Assembly: GCA_037447655.1 (NCBI GenBank)
Contig: JBBHKE010000879.1
Span: 293,429 to 357,428 of the forward strand
Direction of reading: 5' to 3'
DNA length: 64,000 bases
Source: Zygnema cylindricum
Lineage: Eukaryota > Streptophyta > Zygnematophyceae > Zygnematales > Zygnemataceae
Of this stretch, positions 35,001 through 47,000 are shown one piece after another. The notes beneath the pieces were generated by a model. The model was not told the DNA's origin. It searched no databases and was given only the letters and a program-made list of their open reading frames with translations. A program made the position numbers and the translations under genes. Each line of letters opens with the position of its first letter. Position 1 is the stretch's first letter.

Positions 35001-38000
35001 TATTTAATAGGTAAAACTAAGTATTGAAAGTACTAAACACCTAAGGTACTAAAGTAGTAAATCAAGGTATTAGGTATTTAATATTAATATACTAAATTGG
35101 AATTAGTATTAGCAGTAGAATCAGGGGAAAATTGTTTATTTAGTGCATTCATGTTGCTGACCTGTTTTGTTGTCATGTTTGTTGCAGTTTTTTCGAATAT
35201 CGTCAACAGTACATTTTTACACATTCTCGCCGATGCTGATGAAGGGGAGATTGTCAAACAAGTGCAGGTGGATAAGTGATCAGCTTAGGGCTGTTCCGTC
35301 ACATGTTTGATTTTATTAGGTGCTGATTGAAAAATAGAACTAAAAAGGCTTTCTTTCAAAGGTGTTCTCTGCAACTTTTGAAATTGAGTTGAAATCCGGC
35401 GATCAGAAAATTGTTGAATATTACACGGCTTATTGCTGTTAGCCAATTTAATTGACTTCCTCCGTGCACACTAGTCCGATTTTCATTTTGAAACCGCCAG
35501 TTGAAAGTTTAAAATCTTAGCTTTCCATGGCAGCCGTCAGATCCGTCAGATTCATAACCTGACAAATGTGTTTGGAGAAAACGAGTATGAAGGATGAAAA
35601 AAACATCAACTCTAATAGCGATACACAGTACCTTTTAATCACTTCTGAAGTTGTTTATTGTGTTTATCACCATAATAATGATCAACAGTGTGCTTTTCCC
35701 CAATGGTAGTGATTTCCACAGTTGAAGATTTTACTCAATACTGAAAAATACCTTTTCTTGCTTTTCCTCCGGTGATTTTCAGGAATACTACGGAGATTTT
35801 TTCGCCGTGGATCAGTATCACTTCACAATTAATGCTTCGAGAAATCAGTTGTCCTACATTCCTTTATCGCTTGATGCCCAAAATGTTCAACGAATTCTTG
35901 AGAGAAGTGTTGAGGCCATTACAGCAGTTTTTCTCGCATTAAAAAAACGACCCGTGGTTCGATACCAGAAAAGTTCAGAGGCAGCTCGACGAGTGGCTCA
36001 AGAAGCAGGGGTGAGGCAATCCTAGATAACCTAAAAAAAATCCTATAAAGCCCTAGAGCTTGCTAAATAACCTGAAAAATCCCTAAAATGGCCCGGGGGA
36101 CTTCCTAGACAATTTTTAAAATGCCCAAGAGCCTTTGTAAACAACCTACAGAAACCCTTAAAGGCAAACTAGATCCCTTCGCAATCTTCGTTTGTCCAAT
36201 ATATATATATATATATATTTTTTTTTGGGGGTCCTTTATTTGCACTTACTTGCGTCCTGGAGAGGTTAATGCATGAGAAGGAGAAGCCCCTCTTTGACTT
36301 TTCTGCAAGCTTTGTTTGTTTTATTTTATAATCTATATATTTTTTTGTTTTTTTTTTTTGTTCAGAGATTAATGTATGAGAAGGAGAAGCCCCTCTTTGA
36401 CTTTAGGCGATCAGAGTCAGCCCCGTTGTTGCTCGTATTGGACCGGAGGGACGACCCTGTCACGCCTTTGCTCAACCAGTGGACTTATCAGGTCTGTGCT
36501 CTTCTCTTTTAGGGTTTTTAATGGTCTTTGGTAGGCTACTAGAAGTTTTCAGAGATGCCAAAATTTTACAGAAGTGTTTACTTATGATCTTTGACTAGAG
36601 GACGGATAGTTTTTGTTGTCCGATCGAAAAAATTGTGGCAACTGCAGCGATTGCAGGGCTGTCAATTGTAGTTTTTTAATTTGTAATTTGCAATTTGTAA
36701 TCTAATGCTGTTAATGTTTTTAACAACTGAGGATGTCCTTGTTGCCTGCAAATGAAGCTGTTGGAGTATGGTCATTTCGTTGTTTTTCTTCTTCAAGGGT
36801 TTTGTGTAGAATTATTTGTTGTGTTGTAATCTCCTGTTCGTAGCTCATTGATGCCTATCTTGACCTGTAACTGAACTGGTTGTGACCTGTAACTGAATGA
36901 CTGAACTGGTGGTGTTCTATGAAACTTAATGACTGAAATGGTTGTGTTCTATGTGACCGAAGAACTGAACTTGTTGGGACCTGTAACCGAATAACTGAAC
37001 CGGTTGTGTTCCATGCCAGGCGATGATTCACGAGCTGGTGGGCATCAAGGACAATCGTGTGGATTTAAGGCACGTTCCAAATGTGCCTGAAGACCAGAAG
37101 GTGCCTGGTGGTCTCCTTACACTGTTCGCATTTCTTTTTTAAACTGTTGAATGCATACTTTAAACGTGGGAAAAACAAATGGAAACACTAGATGCGATGA
37201 CCATGTACTATGCGTGTATCATATGGCTTTTCCAGGTATAGAGAGCATATAATACGGGGAAACCACATTTAGCATTTCCAATTGTTTTTGAACATTTGAT
37301 GATTGAAAGTGAAAGATGAGGAATGCACCAATTCTTCACAACACACATTTTCCGAGGTTTCGATTCCCTGTCCTGTGTTTATGTGCAGGTCTAGGCAGCC
37401 TGACCTTGAAGATAAATCATCCTTGGTTATTCGTTATGTCTAGATATTAAGCTATTGGCAAACGAGAAGGTATAGACGTGTTCAGATTTGTTAGACGGCT
37501 ATTACGTGTATGTGATTACTGGTGTTACTGGACAGAAATCGCAACAATTTTACAGAAAATTGTACGATTTGTACATTTTTGTCTATGATTACTACAATTA
37601 CTGGCTAGTAACTCCAGTAACTCCGTGCTTATTATTAACCTGTTAGAGAACCATTTGAAAGCCTGCTTGTTGCCTGACAGATTGAAGGTATATATTGATT
37701 TTCGCGGTGGCTGGTTTTCAGGAATTGGTGCTATCAGCTGTGCAGGATGATACTTTCAAGAACAACATGTATGAAAATTTTGGAGATGTTGGTAGCAATA
37801 TTGCAAAGCTCGTTGGGGACCTCCAACAGAAAGATCGGCGTAATAAGCAATTGCAGACACTAGGTGCGTATATCTGTCTTTTATAGCTGGTTTAGCAGGC
37901 TTCTGAGTTTGATAAGCAGTGGCGTCAACTATCAAAGAATGGAAACAGAAATGAACGCATCCTATAGGTGCTGGTTTGTCTTGTTTGTATAATACCCTGA

Positions 38001-41000
38001 AAAGCACAACTTGCGAGCATCTGTCAGTCGTCCAATTTTGCAATAAGCTTGGAGGCGGAATCCCTGGTTCATGAGTTCAAATCCCGGCTGGTTCTTTTTA
38101 TCGGCTAATGATTGGTTTGCTAATTACTGGTTTTCTGCCAAATTTTTTTAAAATGGTGGAAAATTGAGGACATGGCCCTTGTCCTGGAAGTTTAGACAGA
38201 ATATCTAATACAGGTGAGAAATGTATCAAAACATGTGGCTATTGTGTCTGACAATCAGTCCAGAGTTCAAATCCTGGTTGGTCTTTTTTTTGGCTAATTA
38301 CCGGTTACCCAAGTACCGGTTGCTTATAATTATCAGTTTTGGTGACTATCGGTTTGCTAATTATGCTAAGTACCTTGATTTGCTTACGATTGGTTTGCTA
38401 ATTATCGGTTTTGTAATTACCTCTGTTACTAATTATCAGTTTGCTGTTACAAGTTCGCTAATTACTGGTTTGCCAAATGTCGGTTGCTAATTACTGGTTT
38501 GTTAATTATTGATTCGCTAATACCTCGGTTTGCTAATTACCTAGGTGTGCTAATTGTTGGTTTGCTAATTACTGGTTTGCTTTTTACCGGTTTGCTAATT
38601 ATCGGTTTGTTTATTACCCATTTGCTAAAGTGCCCGTTTGCTAATGATCGTTGCTAATGACCTTGGTTCGCTAATTTTTCAGTTTGCTAATAACCTCGGT
38701 TTTCTTATTATTGGTTTTCTTATTACCGGTTCACTCAAACCTTTTGCTAAAACCTTTTACAATGGTGGAAACAGAGGACATGGCCCAGGTCCTGGAAGCC
38801 TATCCAGAATATCGAAAACAGGCGGGAAATGTATCAAAACATGTGTCTATTATGTCAGAGCTCCAGAGATGTGTGGATTCTCGTCAACTAATGGCCGTCT
38901 CTCAGACGGAACAAGATCTCGCATGCTCTGCCGGTCAAGCAGCTGCTTTTGAGGTGATAACAATATTTTGTTAAATGTGCTTTTGGGGTTCATGCTGTTA
39001 TCACTACATCGCTAATCGTTATTAGTGTTAAAGTTTTTATCGCCACTTCAAACATCTTTTCACTGTGCACACTTGTAGAATTGTCAACCGGAGACTGCCA
39101 AAAGGAAGGTGGGAATCTTGCCTTCCAATAGCAACCATCGGATTGACAATCCGACAAGTGTGCGCGAAAAAAAGTTGTTTTGAGTGGCGAAAAAAACTTT
39201 AACACTAATAACGATCAGTGGTGTAGTGTTTCACAGGCAGTGTTTCACAGGCAAACCGTATTGTTGCTATTCGTCGTTTAAAATTGTCGGGGAAGGTGAG
39301 TTTCTCTCCATATTCCAAAGATGTGGGAATATTTACCTTGATTTGTCTGTGGATGATTTGCAGGCAGTAATGGCTCAGCTAAACAACGAACGTGTGGCAG
39401 ATGTCGACAGGTTGCGGCTCGTTATGTTGTATGCTTTGAGATACGAGAAGGAGAGTCCGAGACAGCTTGAGCAGCTTATGGCAAAACTGGCATCAAAACC
39501 GAGCAAATTCAGGCCCGCTGTATGTAGGTCGACTCCTCTGGACCACAGGAAGAAAAAGAAAAAAGCTTGCATTTTGGCGTTTGAGTCAAAGTTTCCCAAA
39601 ACAGTCTTGCAGTATTCAATTCTTTCCAAGATATGCCCATGTTAGACAAAAGCTGCTGTTTTACTGAATTGTTTTCTTTTTTACTTAGAAGTTTCAAATT
39701 TTGGGTGTTGAAATTTGCAGCTTGTGTATACGTTGCTTCGACAATGCGGAGCAGATAAACGCACCGGTGATTTGTTTGGAAACAAGGATCTTTTTAACCT
39801 TGTCGCTCGAAACGTAAAACGCGGTTTAAAGGTGACTTTGCAAAGCATGTGATGGCCGCCCTCCCCGCTTTGCAATATGACATGCCTTTTGAAAGCCACC
39901 CAGAGTCCCCTGTACTACACCGTGGATCACTATTAGCGTTAATAAGACTAGTTTTGTCCCAGATTTTTTTGCCCTCTGAACACAAAATAGCGGTACTAAT
40001 ACTAATTATTATTTTCTTTGACGCTGATTCTTTTTGCGGCTCACAATCGTTCATGTCACTTTGACCGGAAATATAATTATTGTGCTACAACAGTCCCATA
40101 CTATTTATTCCTTAATGCTAATAACGATTCATGTGTGGCGTTTATTTAGAATAGGTAAATGTTTGATATTTTATTCAGTCACCTTGATGTTTTAGGCAGT
40201 TCATGATTTGGACACTTGATTAACGACATAGAATGGTATCTCTGCCCATTTGGGTAGTAAATTCTATTTAAGGTCATAATATTGCCAGATAGGAAAGCGT
40301 ACAAGTACTGCGAGGAAAAGCTGAAAAGAACTGTGAGACGAGGGCTAAAAAATGCTTGAAATTGTTGGGGAGGAAATAAATGGATCTTCCACAGCTAATT
40401 GCTCAAGGATTTGACTGTCAGTGGAGCACTGGACACGTCACGTTATAATAACGACTGGAGATTTTTATGTTGTTTTTAACAGGGAGTCGAGAATGTGTAC
40501 ACTCAACACCAGCCTCTTCTGTTGCAAACCATTGAAGGGGCACTAAAGGGCAGGTTACGTGACATTGACTACCCTTTTGTGGGAAATCATTTTCAGCAGG
40601 GCCGGTACAAGCTCTTTCCTTATCTCTTTTGTAAATAAATGAATATAAATGTATAAACACTTCAGATAAATCTTAGTGGAGCTCTAGTATCTTGCAGCTG
40701 TGTTCCTGTTGGTTCTATGTTAGGTTGAGGTCACAAATGCTGATTGGCCACAGAGAGCACTTCGGTTCACATTACCGTTTGCTTTCTTCCATGGAGTAAG
40801 TCATGAAGGCTAATAATTCATGTACTAGCAATAATTTTTTCGTCAAAAATAATTCTTCATGTAATCTTTGATGCTTCGTGTGTGATTTATGATCTACGAA
40901 GAACTATGAACAACTTCAAACTTTCTATACTTCCATACAAATACGTCAATGCTTCAATAAGTGTAGATTTTGTGTGAACTCTTTTATGCCCTTTTTCATA

Positions 41001-42020
41001 TCAACACAGGGCACCCTCGGCTTGTTATTTGAGTAAACCTTTGTGCTGCTATGTTTCTCAGACCACAAGATGTCGTCATTTTTATGGTTGGGGGAACGAC
41101 ATATGAGGAGGCTCGTACCGTAGCTTTGCAGAATGCCTCGGTTTCGGGTGTTCGAGTTATCCTCGGAGGAACCGCAATTCTCAATTCTGCCAGGTAAACC
41201 TAAGAAAACCGCATAAAATCCTAGAAAATCTCCTTAGGAAAGCATTTTCTTCGTTTGCCAGCTGTCCTTCCTGTCTTCTGACATTGGTGGTTGTTATTGT
41301 TTTCTTGAATCTTGTTTTTATTTTCTTTTTAGCTGTTTTTTTTTTGTTGTTGTTGGGTCCTGTTGTTTTTACATATGCATTGTGACAAACAGGTCATGGA
41401 GAAAAATTGATCTCTTGCAAATGTGTCTAACGTTGCAGTAAAACATTCCTGGATTATGTCCTGAAGTGTCAAAAAAAAGAAGTAAAAAAGGTTTTCATGC
41501 AGAGAGTTTTAATGTTTGACAGTGTCGATGTCCAAACTAAGCGAATCCCATCGATCTTTATCTATTTTGTTTCTATGTTTTGTTTTTCATTCCAAAATTG
41601 CACATGAAAGAGTGTCTTTCTATTCCCATTACGTTAAATAACTCTACCGGTTTTCGGTCAAACCATTTCTTTAAGTTGCCAATAGAGCCGTTTATCTCAT
41701 AAGGCTAATTGAAACTCGAATCTTTAATTCACATTTTTATTTCTCTAGCATGAAATCGTTTTAGTTTTTGAAAAAAAAATGGTTATTCAAAAAATTGAGA
41801 ATGGTAGGATGCATTGGAGAATTCTCAAAGTTTGTTTGGCCCATTATTTTTGTATTTTATTTTTGCCTTTGTGTGTGGTTTCGTTTTTGAATGCTTCTTT
41901 GCAAACCAGTTTTGACTTGTGCAGTTAAACAAATGCAAAATTTGCAGATTTTTGAGCGACATGTGGGAACTCCACCGTTTAGAAGATGCGGATGCTCTTG
42001 ATTCTTTACCAGAACCATAG
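32023..42020 (+). CDS. VPS45: VPS45, SM-family vacuolar/endosomal sorting protein, 571 aa
   Basis: Thirteen exons join in frame: 32023-32112, 32718-32913, 35188-35267, 35783-36010, 36366-36491, 37020-37100, 37722-37863, 38775-38953, 39364-39519, 39721-39831, 40483-40604, 41062-41193 and 41948-42020. The protein starts [15 protein letters not shown] and has the Vps45 hallmarks: [118 protein letters not shown]-type [70 protein letters not shown] and [10 protein letters not shown]. Length and order match the family closely. It binds syntaxin-type SNAREs at the trans-Golgi/endosome. One exon edge is echoed in intron 4 and another in intron 7. Confidence 0.97.
33201..33435. mobile_element. MITE, TACACCG family, subtype B, right end duplicated
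   Basis: Left end CACGGTCTATCACTATTAGT; right end CAGTAATAACGATTGGCA(G/A)TG occurs twice in tandem (33379-33401 and 33413-33435), joined by AATAATTCCTTTA. In VPS45 intron 2. Confidence 0.65.
34699..34888. mobile_element. MITE, TACACCG family, subtype B, in VPS45 intron 2
   Basis: Left end TACATTGCCCATGGCTATTA; right end CTCTAATAGTGATAGGCAGT. Interior has AAGGGAGTGGACTAAAATCC. Confidence 0.7.
35422..35630. mobile_element. MITE, TACACCG family, subtype A, in VPS45 intron 3
   Basis: Left end TACACGGCTTATTGCTGTTA; right end CTCTAATAGCGATACACAGT. Hairpin arms include CTCCGTGCACACTAGTCCGA and GACAAATGTGTTTGGAGAAA. Confidence 0.75.
36261..36302 (+). repeat. Partial copy of VPS45 exon 5 in intron 4
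   Basis: AGAGGTTAATGCATGAGAAG and on to CTCTTTGACTTT repeats the first 42 nt of exon 5 (36364-36405) with only two mismatches. The copy lies about 100 bp upstream of the true exon and lacks a normal T-rich AG acceptor at the same place. Confidence 0.9.
37163..37307. mobile_element. Inverted-repeat element, second family, in VPS45 intron 6
   Basis: Arms TTTAAACGTGGGAAAAACAA with ATGGAAAC and GCATTTCCAATTGTTTTTGA with ACATTTGA; related to 21758-21917. Confidence 0.55.
38152..38265 (+). repeat. Degenerate copy of VPS45 exon 8 start in intron 7
   Basis: AATGGTGGAAAATTGAGGAC...GGAAATGTATCAAAACATGTG copies 38761-38860, which covers the exon 8 acceptor and its first 85 bp or so. In the copy the acceptor ACAG has become AATT, and an in-frame stop (TAG) is present, so it cannot serve as an exon. 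Confidence 0.88.
38283..38755. repeat. Minisatellite GGTTTGCTAATTA(C/T)
   Basis: About 30 degenerate copies of a 13-16 bp unit (CGGTTTGCTAATTACC) fill the space between the exon 8 copy and the true exon 8 of VPS45. Confidence 0.85.
39005..39225. mobile_element. MITE, TACACCG family, subtype A, in VPS45 intron 8
   Basis: Ends TACATCGCTAATCGTTATTA and TAATAACGATCAGTGGTGTA. Hairpin arms CACTGTGCACACTTGTAGAA and ATCCGACAAGTGTGCGCG. Confidence 0.8.
39916..40136. mobile_element. MITE, TACACCG family, subtype B or C, in VPS45 intron 10
   Basis: Left end TACACCGTGGATCACTATTA; right end CTTAATGCTAATAACGATTC then ATGTGTG. Confidence 0.65.
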
Positions 42021-42175
42021 TCAAACGTAGTCAAACTCGAATATTGTCGAGCTCAAAATGTAGCCAAACTGGAAATGTAGTCAAACTCGACACGTGGTCA
42101 GCCGCCAAATGTAGTCAAACTCAAAATGTAGTCAAACTCAAAATGTAGTCAAATTAGAAATGTAGTCACTCGCCT
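42006..42175 (+). repeat. Minisatellite (A)AATGTAGTCAAACTC starting at the VPS45 stop codon
   Basis: About ten copies of a 15-17 bp unit ATGTAGTCAAACTC(A/G) run from the stop codon context ACCATAGTCAAAC into the 3' flank. The stop TAG itself matches the TAG of the unit. Confidence 0.8.
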
Positions 42176-42179
42176 ATTC

Positions 42180-44076
42180 TATTTGTCGCTTCACCGGAGT
42201 GTTTTTTTTTATCTTTGGAACCAAAACTACTCAAGGATCACATTAGTCTGTGATGTGTTGTTGAATTATCAACAAGCACGTGTGTTCATTTTGCTGGTGT
42301 TAATAAGCGGATCGATTAAATGCACCGCAAGGGAATAGAGATATGTTTTTATTAGTTTTCAAGAATGGTGTTAGTTTTTGTAAATTGGTCGAAGTTGTAC
42401 AGATACAAGGATATGTCGGGACCTGCAGTGCCTCGATGATTAAAAACTAAATGATGATGTTTTTCACTTTTAGTGTGGGAAAATATGGAATATTGAAGAA
42501 AGGTCACTGCACCTTCCCTCTGCATGGAAAATGAGCATTTTTTTCATTCCCGTGTGTTATTTTTTTCAACTGCTTATAGCCCTACTTTTGTGTTACAGAG
42601 GTTTATGCTCTCAGTTGAAATCACTTTTTTGTACTGCATATCATGTTAGGTTGTTGACTTGCAATTTTGATGAGTATGGACTTATTTATCGAGGTGATCA
42701 ACGCTTTTCATTGCTACTTAGAGTAAATGAATAAGTAGAGTAATACGAGAGGAGAATGGTATAATGCTAATTACCTGTTGGGAGACTTGGTGAAGCAGGT
42801 TTCCATTTTTTAGTAGTGTACATTGGGCAAAATTCGTCGGTAGTGATGTGTAATTTTTTGCTCATAGATACATCAGGCTGAGGGTTATCACTGTCAATCT
42901 CACAAAATTGTGGCACATTCGATATCGCAGTACATTAGCAGGATTGGCCTCTACTCATTAGCAGTCCTCAAGATCGCAGGAAGCCACCAAGAAGCTTACC
43001 ATATTCCTTTCTATTGACCAGATGGTTTACCATTGCGCTTTTTAATTCAATCTACTTATCTTAAAAGCAAATCCGATAGACCTCCAGTATGGGCGTACAC
43101 AACAAGAATTACCTTACACATGATCATTCCCCCTCTCCATCTTCCTCTATCTCACTCTCCCACCGCCACTCTCTCTCTCCCTCTTCCTCTCTTCAAGCCC
43201 CATAAAAAAACTCTGCTAAATTCCACACTTAGTATTACAAGGTCTGTACAAAGTTTATGTTAAGGATATACACCTCAATACTCAAAATTATGTCGCATCG
43301 AGTTGCTGACTGTAGCTACAAACAATCCAGCTACCAATATGCCCATCTGTCAAATTTCTGACTTAGTCATCACTCGACTTCTATTACTTTGTTCTCACTT
43401 TATTGATAAGTCCAAAATAACCGAGGGTCAAATCCCCCGCTACAACTCCGAAGACAAATTTAATAATAACGACAACATGCTCGGTCCACTATCGTAAAAG
43501 ACAAAAAGACAAAAAGACAAAAAAAACGAAAAGTCAAAAAGACAAAAATACATAAATGCATAAAAACAAAAAGACAAAAGACAAAAAAGACAAAAAGACA
43601 AAAACTCATGTGCACTAATACAATTCAAGTAGGATCCTTATATTTAATATACTATATATTATATTTGATAGGTGTACACCATTCACACCATGATAGGTGC
43701 TCACCATGATTTTTCCCTCAAGCAGCAAGTAGCTGATGATGTTGAATAATGGAGCAAACAACAAATGACCTAATCTTTTACCAAAAGAAGGCAGTTTGTT
43801 TGCTTGAAAGGAGTTGAATTGTCGTTTTATTGTAGCTCAAACTACTGAATCTTCATTTATTCACCAAGCCTACGTTATTTACAGGAGGACAACCTCAAAC
43901 GATATCAAACCGAGGCAAATTTTCTCCGATTTTAGTATGGACAGAGCACCAACCCGGAAACCCGATACAGAGCCCACTTTCCCCGAGAATTATCTACATG
44001 GGTGAAGACCATGCCCAGAGGTACTCACCTCTATTCAAAGAATAGAAACTATTCTCAAATTTTGGCTTTTTTCATG
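42180..44076. other. Convergent intergenic region, VPS45 and HDAC 3' flanks
   Basis: No gene supported. Contains a CT-rich stretch near 43130-43200 and an (ACAAAAAG)n tract at 43500-43610. Small frames at 42531, 43033, 43303 and 43814 have no recognisable content. Confidence 0.5.
43500..43610. repeat. ACAAAAAG tandem repeat
   Basis: About 12 copies of an 8-9 bp unit, the cause of a false Phe/Leu/Cys-rich frame on the minus strand. Confidence 0.8.
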
Positions 44077-47000
44077 CTACTTGTTTCCTGGTTTCGAGAG
44101 CGTTATCAGTTGTTTTGTAGCGAGATTGATTATCGAGTCAGCAATCACCTTTGCGTTGTTCATCTGGTAACCACCTACAGAAAAGACAAAGCATACAAGA
44201 AAAATTTAGAACTACTATTATACAGCCCCAAATTACCAGAGGTGAGAATTTCCTGAACGAAGTACAGCGTGAATCATTACTAACTTTATTAAATATACAA
44301 CGTGCGGTTTATTATAGTTGCAACTAATTGTCCAGTTGTTGATTGACTCGGTTAGAGAAAATGGAACCCACCTGATGTGACCATAAGAATGGGACACTTT
44401 TTACGACGAGCAAACGAAAAAACCATCTCGTCACGTTCCATGACCCCTTCGGCTGATATCTGAAATCATTCCAACATAAGTATACCGGCCACAATCCTTA
44501 GTGTAGACAACAATCTATCAAAAACACATCTACTAAGGTAAAACGACTCAAAACATTAAATTTTTAAATGAGAATTACTATAAATTTCACTTGTATCTCT
44601 TTGTGCGAATGTAAGTTTATCATGCAAATGAACTTTTGGTTACCGATTAATTGTGAAATTTGTCATTTGTAGCACCCAACACTCAAGCTCAACTTAGGCA
44701 GAAAAAATTGTCAAGTGCCGTAATCGGCACCATTTAGCTGATAAATTCAATAACATGTGCAAATGGGAATCTGAAAAAGATCGTTTAGTTCCACAACTTA
44801 AAACTTTAAATCTTACTCAACTGCGCGATTGATAGTTACAACAATTTGGTGCCAATGACGTGGTTAGAGCACTCTCACTCTCACTCTCTCTCACTCTCAC
44901 TCTCTCTCTCACTCTCACTCTCCCTCTCACTCTCCCTCGCCCTCTCACTCTCACTTTCACTCTTACTACAATTCTCACTCTCACCCTCAAAAACTACAAG
45001 TATCATACTTTAACGTGAAAACTCGATGGTGTGAATTTTCTATAATTCAGTTTACATGCTTATTAAATCATCAGGACTTTATTCACAATTTATGCTCATT
45101 TCATTATTGGAAATTACTCATGATGTAAGAGTACTCATATAGGTTTATGAGGAACTACAATTACTCAAAAACTCTATGATTACTCATAATTTGGGAGTGA
45201 TCTACGACAACCTCTGACGAAAAAAAAATAAAAAAAAAAATACAGGAGGAAATGAAAACAGACCCGCAACATTCCGAGAGGATCCCCTTCCAGTACATCG
45301 GTGCCCGCATTGTATATTATGAGGTCAGGAGAAAATTCCTGTTCAGATGCCTGTTACCCATTTCAAACAGCCAGGGCAAAGCAGTTAAGTGAATAACTTC
45401 AGATACTACACCATGAACTGTTATTAGAGTAAAGAAATACTAGTGTGGGTTTATATTAGTGTTATTAATTCGAATTCGGTTATGAATGACGTTGTCGATA
45501 CTGAACTGTTTAGAAAATTAGCATTAGGAAAAAATAAATTAATGTTTTTGGCACTACTTTAAGTTCAGCGAATAGAATTTAGAGGGCACTGATATAGTGT
45601 TTAACAATTCTATTAACAATATAGAGAACACATCTCATCTGCTCTCAATTAAAAGATCACACTAAAGAATTCTAATTGTAAACCATCAACACTGTTTACC
45701 ATCAGCCTTATACCTACCTGATCCATTTCCATTTTAATCTGTCAGAATGAAGAAGCTCATTTATACACGTCAAAATTTATATAAGTTCAATTTAGATTTC
45801 TAAATGAGGCACTTACTCCACTTATTAATGAACATACTCAGAAAGAATAAGGCGAAGACTCAATCTCATTTTGGAAGCAATAAAGTCCACTGCTTTTGAG
45901 CATCTCCAGGGTTACATCACAAGAAAATACGGAAAGTGCGGTCATATGATATGTTTTTATTCCTTATTTTATAAATCCGCATATGCTTTAGTTGCTGAAA
46001 TTTGAATTCAAAATGTATAACATGGTACCATTTCACAAACTTTAGCATCATGATTAAGAATACTACCAAGTTTCAAACCATTGTATTATCATTTAAACCG
46101 ATACAAAACATACTGGGATCTTATTAGCTGGCATTTGAATTCCGGCTTTAGGATCTCCACATTATATTGATAGCAAAAAAATACCTAAGAGACCCAAAAA
46201 ATGGGAGAATCCGGGCTTGTTTTCCTAGTACAAGATTAATTTGTTCCACTACCGACCTCAAAAAAAATATGAAATCATAATGTGGTCAAAATAAATAGTT
46301 CAAACAGATTTTAAAATCATGAGAATTGAAAATGAAAGCACTCACCTCCAGGTTTGTTACCAGAAGACCCAAAAATTCCTCAGTCCTAGTACCACTCTGT
46401 AGCACCCAGAATGTCACATCCCATATACATTTTTGAATATTTCCAAAAAGGAAGTTGTGTATGTGGTTAATATGCTGCAGTATAATTGAAGTAGAATCGG
46501 TACCACAAATAGTGTGCAAACCATTTACATAAAGAACATTGCAATTAAAAGTGGAATTCGCCACCATAAACATGTTTAATTGTCAATAAACCTGCTGAGG
46601 TTAATAAAACAAAAACATAATCTTTGTATTCACCTTTAGACAACAACAAGACAACTTAATAGAGACAGTAAGATATAAAACGTACTTGCATCTCCACTTT
46701 CCTCGTTATACCTCGTTTCGCCTCTCCATCCTGGTCCACCAGGACCCCAGCTTTATGTAAGAAAATAATTTGCATATATAACTTGCTATATAAGCTTTAA
46801 ACTATATTGTGCGTAAACATTATACCTCGATAAGATTGTTTAAAAACGAAAACTTGGCAAAATGCCATTTAATAATTAAAGTTTTGCAGATGCATTACTG
46901 AAAAGGACTCACACGATGTTGCAAATAAAAAACATGAAGGAAATACGGTTGAACAAACAACGCAAACAATTAAAACAACAACTGATATATTGTTTAAAGT

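Noticed and set aside
38045-38290. Possible tRNA (GTTCAAATCC B-box-like strings)
   Set aside because: No matching A box or cloverleaf at the right spacing; the strings are part of VPS45 intron repeats.
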